Below, in pieces: positions 28,413-36,103 of a DNA stretch of 64,000 nt. The notes below the pieces were generated by a model. It searched no databases, was not told the DNA's origin, and saw only the letters and a list, made by a program, of their open reading frames with translations. Source of the DNA: Sulfitobacter sp. JL08 (GTDB lineage Bacteria; Pseudomonadota; Alphaproteobacteria; Rhodobacterales; Rhodobacteraceae); the NCBI RefSeq assembly GCF_003352045.1, contig NZ_CP025815.1:682001-746000 (forward strand), read 5' to 3'. Each line of letters starts with the position of its first letter. The first letter of the stretch is position 1. The translations under genes and the position numbers were made by a program.

Positions 28413-29380
28413 GCGGCCTGATCGCTGTGGCGCAACCGGTCCTCAAGCCACGGATAGCGCCGCAGGCAGGGATCAAGGATATGAGTCTGCATCAACCGGC
28501 GCAGCAATGTGGCAATCACAAGCGCGGTTTCGGCATTGTGTTCAGGTTCTGCGAACAATGAAATCGTGCGCGCGAACGCGGCGAGGGGCAGCGGGGTCAC
28601 GTTCACGTCGTCCAGAAACCTTTGGGTTCGCATCAACACGACAGGTGTGGTGATGGTCCATCCCTGAGCGTGGGCGATCAGCCCCATGATCGACTGGTTG
28701 CTGTCAAATTCATGGCGGTTGGCCAGCGCGATGCCATTGCGTTTCAGATGCGCTTCGATCTGCATGCCGATCTGGTGTTGCAGATTATAGCGCAGGAACG
28801 GCACACCGGCGGCATCCCCAAGATAGGTGTCATTATCTGCCGCCAGCGACTTTGGTGTGACCATGACAAACGGATCGCGCAGCAGATCATGCGCCACGTG
28901 GCGCTGATCGGTGCCCTGATTGCGTGCGGCAATGGCAAGGTTCAGGCCGCGGGACTCGACCAGACTGATCGCTTCGTGGCTGGGATGTGTGCGCAGCGTC
29001 AGCTTCAGCCGCGGCAGGTTCTGCGCCAGTTTGATCACCAGATCGGGCACAATATTACCTTCGAAATCTTCGATAACACCAATGCGCAACTGCCGCGCCT
29101 GATAAAGGCCCCCAATCGCGGTTTCCGACTGGGCCAGCCGGATATGGCGCAGCCCTTCCTCGATGCGCGCAGAAAAATTCTGCCCCGCAGGCGTAAGAAC
29201 CATTGGCCGGTGCGCACGGTCGATCAGACGTACGCCCAGTTCATCCTCAAGCCGGTTCAGGTGATGCGAAACAGACGAGATCGACAGCCCCATCGTTTGC
29301 GCCGTCTTTTGCAACGACAAGCTGCGCGACAACACCTCGAACATTTCAAGCGCCTGAAGAGACAGTTTGGAATAAGACAT
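28409..29380 (-). CDS. LysR-family transcriptional regulator
   Basis: A 323-residue regulator with the N-terminal winged HTH (LQALEMFEVLSRSLSLQKTAQTMGLSISSVSHHLNRLEDELGV, shown in part) and a periplasmic-binding-like effector domain. The 3' end overlaps that of the MttB-family gene by four bases. Upstream, between it and the divergent ABC gene, lies an inverted repeat AATTCG-N11-CGAATT, a plausible self-binding site. It most likely controls the flanking methyl-amine modules; the inducer is unknown. Confidence 0.9.
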   Translation of the reverse strand: MSYSKLSLQALEMFEVLSRSLSLQKTAQTMGLSISSVSHHLNRLEDELGVRLIDRAHRPMVLTPAGQNFSARIEEGLRHIRLAQSETAIGGLYQARQLRIGVIEDFEGNIVPDLVIKLAQNLPRLKLTLRTHPSHEAISLVESRGLNLAIAARNQGTDQRHVAHDLLRDPFVMVTPKSLAADNDTYLGDAAGVPFLRYNLQHQIGMQIEAHLKRNGIALANRHEFDSNQSIMGLIAHAQGWTITTPVVLMRTQRFLDDVNVTPLPLAAFARTISLFAEPEHNAETALVIATLLRRLMQTHILDPCLRRYPWLEDRLRHSDQAA

Positions 29381-29422
29381 GGCGTGACAACTATACTGGC
29401 GGGGCGAAAAAGAACGCGTCGG

Positions 29423-29445
29423 AATTCGCCCGCTCTTTTCGAATT
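29423..29445. promoter_or_regulatory. Inverted repeat AATTCG-N11-CGAATT, candidate LysR operator
   Basis: Perfect 6-bp arms at 29423-29428 and 29440-29445 with an 11-base spacer. LysR-type regulators commonly bind interrupted palindromes with this spacing between divergent genes. The LysR start is 43 bp away and the ABC gene start about 120 bp away. Confidence 0.4.
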
Positions 29446-29567
29446 ATTGTAAACTATGGGCCGACCCGACTTGCGCTGTCAAAGCAATTCAACATAGTTG
29501 TGCAACCTTGAGCTTTGGGTGTTTCCACGACAGAGTTCAAACACCATTCGTGATAAATGAGGCCGAA

Positions 29568-30497
29568 GTGATCCAGCTTTACTCCGCGATCTGGCGCGTC
29601 AGCGGCAAACGTCAGATAGTCCTGATCCTGCTGTCCCTCGCCATCGCCGCATTGGCGGCTGTTCCTCTTAGTTATCAAAAGGATATCATCAACGGGCTGA
29701 CAGGGAATGATCTGCAAAACAGTGATCTGATCCGTCTGTGCCTTGGCATGATGGGAATGATCACGCTTAGTCTGGGGCTGAAGGCGCTGATGGGATACCG
29801 CGCCAGTATTCTGGGTGAAGATGTCACGCGGCTGCTGCGAAACCGGATTTACGAAGGTGCGGTGGAGGCCAAGGCAACATTCACCGAAAGCAAACGTGGC
29901 GGCACGCTGGCCACGATGATTTCGGCCGAGGCCGAAGAATTAGGCAAATTCACCGGCAGCGCATTTTCCGAACCTGTGGTTCAGTTCGGTACATTGATCA
30001 GCGTTGTCGGCTTTATCGCATCAACCCAGCCTTTTCTGGGGGCGATCGCCCTGTGCATGATCGCGCCACAGGTTGTTCTGGTTCTGGGGACGCAAAAACA
30101 GGTGAACCGTTTGGTGGGCGAACGGGTTCATGTGTTGCGCCGTGCCACGGACGAGTCGCTTGCCGAAGGGCTGGAACGTGTCAATCAATCCGTGGTGGAT
30201 GATTTTGATGCGATTTTTGAAACCCGGCGCAGCATTTTCATCTGGAAACTGTCGACCAAATTCCTGCTAAGCGCGATCAACGGCGCCGGAACCGTGGCAG
30301 TGTTGGCGCTCGGCGGATTGCTGGTTCTGGACGGGCGCACGGATGTGGGCACCGTCGTGGCGGCGACCATCGGTCTGGACCGGTTGCGCGGCCCCACCAG
30401 TTTCCTGATTGCCTTTTACCGGCAGGTCAGCGCGACACGCGTAAAGTTTGATTTGCTGCGCGAGGTTGCGGGCCCGCAAAACGCCAAAAACAACTGA
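29568..30497 (+). CDS. ABC transporter transmembrane-domain protein lacking an ATPase domain
   Basis: A protein of about 309 residues covering only the six-helix ABC_membrane domain: helices near VLILLSLAIAALAAVPLSY, LCLGMMGMITLSLGLKALMGY, VVQFGTLISVVGFIAS, LGAIALCMIAPQVVLVLG and GAGTVAVLALGGLLVLDG. It ends GPQNAKNN with a stop, and the 128 bp that follow contain no Walker or signature remnants in any frame I can read. The GTG at 29568 follows TGAGG; the frame opens at a TTG at 29508. Either it pairs with an ATPase encoded elsewhere, or it has a non-transport role. It sits between the two methyl-amine modules. Confidence 0.72.
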   Translation: MIQLYSAIWRVSGKRQIVLILLSLAIAALAAVPLSYQKDIINGLTGNDLQNSDLIRLCLGMMGMITLSLGLKALMGYRASILGEDVTRLLRNRIYEGAVEAKATFTESKRGGTLATMISAEAEELGKFTGSAFSEPVVQFGTLISVVGFIASTQPFLGAIALCMIAPQVVLVLGTQKQVNRLVGERVHVLRRATDESLAEGLERVNQSVVDDFDAIFETRRSIFIWKLSTKFLLSAINGAGTVAVLALGGLLVLDGRTDVGTVVAATIGLDRLRGPTSFLIAFYRQVSATRVKFDLLREVAGPQNAKNN

Positions 30498-30541
30498 TCG
30501 GCACTTGTCGGCGGTCTGCCTGTGCAGGTCGCTTTTGCAGC

Positions 30542-30575
30542 TTGATTTCAAAATTCAAATGGACACTATTGTCCA
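30542..30575 (+). promoter_or_regulatory. Palindrome TGGACA-N4-TGTCCA at a candidate promoter, probable TetR operator
   Basis: A perfect 6-4-6 palindrome at 30560-30575 lies 51 bp before the flavoprotein ATG. A possible -35 TTGATT (30542-30547) and a weak -10 ACTATT (30565-30570) would place the palindrome over the -10. The operon's third gene encodes a TetR regulator, so autoregulation is likely. Confidence 0.5.
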
Positions 30576-30625
30576 ATGCTTGCGGAAACGGAATCACGCA
30601 AGGTTGAACGCATAGGGAGTCTGCC

Positions 30626-33031
30626 ATGAAATCGCATTACCGTGTTGTCGTGATCGGGGGCGGCGTTGTTGGCGCGTCGGTGTTGTATCACCTTGCCAAA
30701 ATGGGCTGGAGCGATGTGTGCCTGATTGAACGTTCGGTTCTGACAGCCGGGTCAAGCTGGCATGCGGCTGGCGGCATCCATGCACTGAATGCGGACCCGA
30801 ATATCGCGCAGCTTCAAGCTTACACGATCGATCTGCTAAGCGAGATTGAAAAGGAAAGCGGCCAGAACATCGGCCTGCACATGACGGGCGGTCTGACCAT
30901 GGCGGGCACGCCGGATCGGTGGGAATGGCTGCAATCGGCCTATCGTACGTTCCAGTCTATCGGGATCGACGATTGCCGCCTTGTCAGCGTGGAAGAAGCG
31001 GTTGAACTGAACCCGATCATGTCAGGCGATGGCTTGCTGGGCGGCATGTGGGCGGATCGAGAAGGCTATATCGATACCACAGGCACGGTGCACGCCTATG
31101 CCGGCGCGGCCAAGAAACGCGGCGCGACGGTGATCGAACACAACCGCGTTCTGGAACTGAACCAGACGCTGAACGGCTGGGAGGTCGTGACTGAAAAAGG
31201 CACGATCAATTGTGAACACGTGGTCAACGCAGCCGGACTTTGGGCCAAACAGGTGGGCCGGATGGCCGGTGTTGAACTGCCGGTTTCGCCGCTGAACCAT
31301 CACTACCTGATTTCCGACACGATCCCGCAACTGGAAGAGATCGATTTCGAAGTGCCGATGACCGTGGATCTTGAGGGGTTTACCTATCTGCGACAGGATC
31401 AAAAAGGTGTCCTGTTGGGCATATACGAGGTGAACCACCAGCACTGGATGATGGATGGCGCCCCGTGGGAATACGGGTTCGAATTGCAGCAGGAAGACCC
31501 CGACCGCATCGAACACGAACTGGAACTGGGCTTTAACCGCTATCCCTGCCTGCAAGAGGTTGGCGTTAAAACGTGGGTCAACGGCGCGTTTACCTTCAGC
31601 CCCGATGGTAACCCGCTGGTCGGGCCGGTGCCGGGCAAGCGCAGCTACTGGACCGCCTGCGCCGTGATGGCCGGGTTCCTGCAGGGCGGGGGCGTGGGCA
31701 AATCGCTGGCCGAATGGATCATAACCGGTGAACCCGAAGCAGACGTTTACGGCATGGACGTTGCGCGCTACGGGACGTTTGCGGAAAACAAGCAATACAT
31801 CAAGGAAACCACCGGCCAGTTTTACACCCGCCGCTTCGTGATGACCTATCCCAACGAACAACTGCCGGCGGGCCGCCCGCTGAAAACGTCGGGTGCGCAT
31901 GACGCGATGACGGCGGCGGGCTGCCAGTGGGGTGTCAGCTGGGATCTAGAGGTGCCGCTTTACTTTGCCGAACCGGGGTTCCGCGAGACACCGTCACTCA
32001 AACGTTCGAACGCGTTTAGGATCGTCGCGGATGAATGTCGTGCGGTACGCGAAGATGTCGGATTGCTCGATATCTCGGGCTTTTCCCGGTTCGAGGTGTC
32101 CGGCCCCAACGCCGAACCCTGGCTGAACCGGATCATGGCCAGCCGCCTGCCCGCACCGGGGCGCGCACGTCTGGCCCCGATGCTGGGCGAAAACGGCCGC
32201 CTAAAGGGCGATCTGACGGTATTCAACTGGGGCGATGGAACTTGGTGGATCATGGGCAGCTATTATCTGCGCGCCTGGCACATGCGCTGGTTCAACGATC
32301 ATATGGATGATGGCGTTCATCTGCGTGATCTGGGCGAAGACACCGCCGGATTTTCCCTGTCAGGGCCGAAATCGGCCGCGGTGATCGAAAAGCTGACGGA
32401 TGGCCCCATCGGTGAACTGCCGTTCATGGGCTGCGGAGCCTTTGATATCGGCCTGATCCGCGCCAAGGTTGGCCGCCTGTCCGTCACGGGCGAACTGGGG
32501 TATGAAATCCATTGCCGCGCGGGCGATCACGCGACGCTGCGGCAGGCATTGCTCAAGGCGGGGGCAGACCAGAATATCCGTGAATACGGGTTCAACGCCT
32601 TGCTTAGCCTGCGGATCGAAAAAAGCTTTGGCATCTGGTCGGCGGAATTCACTCAGGCCTACACGCCGGGCATGACCGGAATGGATCGCTGGATCGACTG
32701 GGACAAGGGCGATTTCGTCGGGCGCAAAGCGGCGATGGCGGAGCGCGACGGAAACGGGCCGGCGCAGGTACAGGTCACGCTGGAGATCGACGCCGATGGT
32801 GCGGACGCCAGCGGCTATGAACCGATCTGGGCCGACGGCGCGCAGATCGGGTTCGTTACCTCGGGCGGATATGGCCACACCATCGGAAAATCGCTGGCCA
32901 TGGCGCTGGTCGATACGGCACATGCGGCTGTCGGAACCGACCTGTCGGTGCACGTTGTCGGGGTGGAACGCGCCGCGCGGGTGATTGCACCATCTCCTTA
33001 TGATCCAACCGGAAAGGCCATGCGCGCATGA
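30626..33031 (+). CDS. FAD-dependent oxidoreductase with GcvT domain, dimethylglycine dehydrogenase-like (B)
   Basis: An 801-residue paralogue of the flavoprotein at 24276. It shows VVVIGGGVVGASVLYHL and TAGSSWHAAGGIH with His46, matching the TAGSTWHAAG-type covalent-FAD site of dimethylglycine dehydrogenase more closely than copy A. The FAO_M region and GcvT C-terminus (SGFSRFEVSGPNAEPWLNRI, TGELGYEIHCRAG, LRIEKSFGIWSAEF) are complete. It is the first gene of a three-gene operon; its stop overlaps the start of the MttB-family gene in ATGA. Predicted reaction: oxidative N-demethylation with transfer to tetrahydrofolate. Confidence 0.88.
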   Translation: MKSHYRVVVIGGGVVGASVLYHLAKMGWSDVCLIERSVLTAGSSWHAAGGIHALNADPNIAQLQAYTIDLLSEIEKESGQNIGLHMTGGLTMAGTPDRWEWLQSAYRTFQSIGIDDCRLVSVEEAVELNPIMSGDGLLGGMWADREGYIDTTGTVHAYAGAAKKRGATVIEHNRVLELNQTLNGWEVVTEKGTINCEHVVNAAGLWAKQVGRMAGVELPVSPLNHHYLISDTIPQLEEIDFEVPMTVDLEGFTYLRQDQKGVLLGIYEVNHQHWMMDGAPWEYGFELQQEDPDRIEHELELGFNRYPCLQEVGVKTWVNGAFTFSPDGNPLVGPVPGKRSYWTACAVMAGFLQGGGVGKSLAEWIITGEPEADVYGMDVARYGTFAENKQYIKETTGQFYTRRFVMTYPNEQLPAGRPLKTSGAHDAMTAAGCQWGVSWDLEVPLYFAEPGFRETPSLKRSNAFRIVADECRAVREDVGLLDISGFSRFEVSGPNAEPWLNRIMASRLPAPGRARLAPMLGENGRLKGDLTVFNWGDGTWWIMGSYYLRAWHMRWFNDHMDDGVHLRDLGEDTAGFSLSGPKSAAVIEKLTDGPIGELPFMGCGAFDIGLIRAKVGRLSVTGELGYEIHCRAGDHATLRQALLKAGADQNIREYGFNALLSLRIEKSFGIWSAEFTQAYTPGMTGMDRWIDWDKGDFVGRKAAMAERDGNGPAQVQVTLEIDADGADASGYEPIWADGAQIGFVTSGGYGHTIGKSLAMALVDTAHAAVGTDLSVHVVGVERAARVIAPSPYDPTGKAMRA

Positions 33032-34590
33032 CACAGTTAGACAGCCCGGAGCGCGACGCAACCACGGGGCGGCGAAGGTCGCGCAGATCGCGCAACGATG
33101 CCCCGCCCGTCACGCGCAAAACGGATTACCGCAATCTGCGCAATCCGTTTCCAATGATGTCGCTGTTCAGCGAGGACCGGATCGAGGCGATCCACGAGGC
33201 ATCGCTGACCCTGCTGGAAACGCTGGGCATCAAGGTGCTGCTGCCCGAGGCGCGCGCGCTTTACCGCGCCGCAGGGGCCAAGGTGGATGACAGCGCGGAA
33301 ATGGTGTTCATCGGGCGCGAAATTATCACCGCCGCTCTGGCCACCGCGCCGAAATCCTTTCCGGTGATGGCCGCCGTGCGCGACCGCGATATCGTGATGG
33401 AACTGGGCAACCTGATTTTCCAGCCCGGTGCAGGCGCGCCGCACGCTACCGATCTGGAACGCGGGCGCCGCCCCGGATCGGAACGTGATTTCCGGGAACT
33501 GATCCGCCTGACCCAGCATTTTGACGTGCTGCACATGGTGCCGCCGCTGGTCGAACCGCAGGATGTACCCATGCATCTGCGACACTACGCAACTCTCGAC
33601 GCGCAGCTGAGCCTGACAGACAAGGTACCGTTCGTGTTTGCCCGTGGCACGCCGCAAGTGCGCGAAAGCTTTGAAATGCTGCGTGATTTTCGCGGCCTTA
33701 CAGATGCGGAATTTCACGCCAATTCGCATTGCTATACCATCATCAACACCAATTCTCCGCGCCAGATCGACATTCCGATGGCGCAGGGCCTGATCGATTT
33801 CGCCAAGGCCGGGCAGGTTTCAATCGTAACGCCGTTCACCCTGATGGGGGCGATGGCCCCGATCACTGTGGCGGGCGCGATGACCCTGTCCCACGCCGAA
33901 GCGATGGCGGCGATTGCGCTGACCCAGCTTGCCAATCCCGGCGCGCCTGTCTGCTATGGCACGTTCACATCGAACGTCGATATGAGATCGGGTGCGCCGG
34001 CCTTTGGCACGCCGGAACATTTCAAGGCCAGCATTGTCGCCGGGCAACTGGCGCGCAAGCTGGGGCTGCCGTGGCGCTGCGCCAGTGGCAGCGCGGCCAA
34101 TATCAACGATGCACAGGCGGCCAATGAAACGCAGTTTGGCGTGTGGGGCTGCCTGTTGGCGGGCGCAACGGTCGTGATCCATTCGGCAGGCTGGCTGGAA
34201 GGCGGCCTGACGGTATCCTATGAAAAGCTGATCACCGATATGGAAGTGTTGCAGATGGTTGCCGAAATCTGCGCCAATACGTCAGCCGATGACGCGGATA
34301 TTGCCATGGACGCGCTGGCCGAAGTGCAACCGGGCGGGCATTTCTTTGGCTGCGCCCATACGATGGAACGCTACCAGACCGAATTTTACGAACCGCTGAT
34401 CGGCGATCTGTCAAATTTCGGCACCTGGACAGAGCGTGGCGCGCTGGATGCCAACACCCGCGCCACAGCAATGTGGCAGCGTATTCTGGCCGAAGATACA
34501 GGGCCTGCCATTGACGGCGCTGCCCATGAACGGCTGCTGGCCGATATCGCCGCGCGCACCGCCGCTGGCGGCGCCCCGCCAGAAAGCTGA
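33028..34590 (+). CDS. MttB-family methyltransferase, non-pyrrolysine (B)
   Basis: A 520-residue COG5598 protein paralogous to copy A. It has LTLLETLGIKVLLPEA, FQPGAGAPHATDLERGRRPG, PFTLMGAMAPITVAGAMTLSHAEAMA, GSAANINDAQAANETQFGVWG and the C-terminal GGHFFGCAHTMERYQTEFYEP. No internal TAG. The N-terminal 35 residues are rich in Arg and Asp and outside the domain. Translation is coupled to flavoprotein B by an ATGA overlap, which makes joint action on one substrate likely. No corrinoid-binding or reductive-activation protein is encoded in the window. Confidence 0.88.
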   Translation: MTQLDSPERDATTGRRRSRRSRNDAPPVTRKTDYRNLRNPFPMMSLFSEDRIEAIHEASLTLLETLGIKVLLPEARALYRAAGAKVDDSAEMVFIGREIITAALATAPKSFPVMAAVRDRDIVMELGNLIFQPGAGAPHATDLERGRRPGSERDFRELIRLTQHFDVLHMVPPLVEPQDVPMHLRHYATLDAQLSLTDKVPFVFARGTPQVRESFEMLRDFRGLTDAEFHANSHCYTIINTNSPRQIDIPMAQGLIDFAKAGQVSIVTPFTLMGAMAPITVAGAMTLSHAEAMAAIALTQLANPGAPVCYGTFTSNVDMRSGAPAFGTPEHFKASIVAGQLARKLGLPWRCASGSAANINDAQAANETQFGVWGCLLAGATVVIHSAGWLEGGLTVSYEKLITDMEVLQMVAEICANTSADDADIAMDALAEVQPGGHFFGCAHTMERYQTEFYEPLIGDLSNFGTWTERGALDANTRATAMWQRILAEDTGPAIDGAAHERLLADIAARTAAGGAPPES

Positions 34591-34594
34591 CGCA

Positions 34595-35278
34595 ATGGCG
34601 AAATCAAAGGTCACACCGCTGCTGCACCGCGACGACCCCGACAAGGAACCCCTTGTCGGGAACATCAAGGTCACGAAACAGGACTGGCTGAACGTGGCCA
34701 AGGATGTGCTGATTTCCGACGGGGTCGAACACGTCAAGGTTCTGGCGCTGGGCGACCGGCTGGGCGTGTCGCGCTCAAGTTTCTACTGGTATTTCAAAAG
34801 TCGCCAGGACCTGCTCGATGCGCTTTTGCTGGATTGGGAAAACACCAATACCGCCGCATTGGTCGCCAAGGCCAGCCAACCTGCCGAAACGATCACAGGC
34901 GCGGTGTGCAACGTCTTTGAATGTGTCATTGATCCCGATCTGTTCAATACCGCGCTGGATTTCGCGGTGCGGGCCTGGGCGCGCAGTTCGGGCAAGGTGC
35001 GCCGCGTTCTGGATCGTTCGAACGCCGCACGCCTGCAGGCGCTGACCGATATGTTCCTGCGTTACGGCTATGATCCGCTCGAGGCGGAAACCCGCGCGCG
35101 TATCCTGTATTTCACCCAGATCGGCTATGACGATGCCGATTTGCAGGAATCCATGGAAGAACGAAACCGTATGGTGCCGATGTATCTGCTGGGGTTTACC
35201 GGCCAGCAGGCCCGCCCCGAAGAGATTGCCGCAACCCATGCCCGCGCCCGCGCGATTGCCGAAAAGCGCGGCGGCTGA
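34595..35278 (+). CDS. TetR-family transcriptional regulator
   Basis: A 227-residue regulator with the HTH GDRLGVSRSSFYWYFKSRQDLLDALL near residues 50-75 and a helical ligand domain. It begins four bases after the MttB stop; the frame opens earlier at 34436 but that part overlaps the MttB gene. As the last gene of the flavoprotein-MttB operon it probably represses it through the palindrome at 30560-30575. It converges on the Rid-family gene with a 4-bp gap. Confidence 0.88.
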   Translation: MAKSKVTPLLHRDDPDKEPLVGNIKVTKQDWLNVAKDVLISDGVEHVKVLALGDRLGVSRSSFYWYFKSRQDLLDALLLDWENTNTAALVAKASQPAETITGAVCNVFECVIDPDLFNTALDFAVRAWARSSGKVRRVLDRSNAARLQALTDMFLRYGYDPLEAETRARILYFTQIGYDDADLQESMEERNRMVPMYLLGFTGQQARPEEIAATHARARAIAEKRGG

Positions 35279-35282
35279 GGGT

Positions 35283-35690
35283 TTATGACCGTTTCGGTCT
35301 GATCACTGCCGTGGCTTCGATTTCAAGCAGCGCCTCGTCTTCGATCAATCCGGCCACCACCAGCATCGACATGGCCGGAAAATGCCGCCCCAGCACGCGG
35401 CGATAAACCTCTCCGACCTCGCGCTGTTTGGCCAGATATTCCTGTTTGTCGATGATGAACCACGTCAGGCGGGTGATGTCTGCAACCGTGCCGCCCGATG
35501 CTTCGACAATATCCACGATATTACGCAGGGCCTGTTCCATCTGTCCGATGAAATCATGGGTTTCAAAAACCTGTTCGGCAGTCCAGCCGATCTGCCCGCC
35601 GACATACAGCGTCCCGTCCTCGGTCAGCATGGCATTGGCATAGCCTTTGGCCGGGGCCCACCCTTCTGGCTGAATGGTTTTGTGGGTCAT
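35283..35690 (-). CDS. Rid-family (RidA-like) protein lacking the catalytic arginine
   Basis: A 135-residue chorismate-mutase-like fold of the RidA/YjgF superfamily: YANAMLTEDGTLYVGGQIGW, then FPAMSMLVVAGLIEDEALLEIEATAV. Aligned with E. coli RidA, whose corresponding segment is FPARSCVEVARL, the carboxylate-binding Arg is Met107 here. Arg-less Rid proteins are generally not 2-aminoacrylate deaminases. In this operon the ring-reduction product is an enamine CoA ester, so hydrolysis of that enamine is an attractive but unproven role. The start at 35690 follows GGAG and overlaps the thioesterase stop. Confidence 0.85.
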   Translation of the reverse strand: MTHKTIQPEGWAPAKGYANAMLTEDGTLYVGGQIGWTAEQVFETHDFIGQMEQALRNIVDIVEASGGTVADITRLTWFIIDKQEYLAKQREVGEVYRRVLGRHFPAMSMLVVAGLIEDEALLEIEATAVIRPKRS

Positions 35691-36103
35691 GTGGTGTCTC
35701 CTAGATAGGGGGCCAGTGCCGTGCGCAGCGCGGGTGGCCACGGGTCGGGCCGTCCGTCCCGATCGACTTTGACAAGGGTGGATGTGGTTTCAAATCGTAT
35801 GTCGCCATTACAGGACGCCTGCATTTTCAGGCCCAGACTGCTGGTGCCAAGCCGCACAATCCGCAATTCGATGATCAGTTCATCACCGTGACGGCTGGGC
35901 GCGGGAAAGGTGGTTTCAATTGTCACCGTCGGCGTTGCGCCCGTGCGGTGCAGGTCTTCGAACGGGGCGTTCAGCGCGTCGCTGAAAAACGCTTCGACAC
36001 AATCGTTCATCATCTCGAAATAGCGCGGATAGAATACGATGCCCGCCGGATCGCAATGTTTGAACAGCACTTTTTGCGCAAAGGCAAAGACGTGGCCCGT
36101 CAT
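35687..36103 (-). CDS. Acyl-CoA thioesterase, 4-hydroxybenzoyl-CoA type
   Basis: A hotdog-fold enzyme of 138 residues. The segment FKHCDPAGIVFYPRYFEMMND carries Asp18, the position of the catalytic aspartate in 4-hydroxybenzoyl-CoA thioesterases of the Pseudomonas type. It would hydrolyse an aromatic or pathway acyl-CoA, perhaps to recover CoA from dead-end esters. It overlaps both neighbours by four bases (ATGA). Confidence 0.88.
   Translation of the reverse strand: MTGHVFAFAQKVLFKHCDPAGIVFYPRYFEMMNDCVEAFFSDALNAPFEDLHRTGATPTVTIETTFPAPSRHGDELIIELRIVRLGTSSLGLKMQASCNGDIRFETTSTLVKVDRDGRPDPWPPALRTALAPYLGDTT

Noticed and set aside
26877-34590. Pyrrolysine (in-frame TAG) in the MttB-family genes
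   Set aside because: Both frames are uninterrupted to normal family length, so they belong to the non-pyrrolysine branch.
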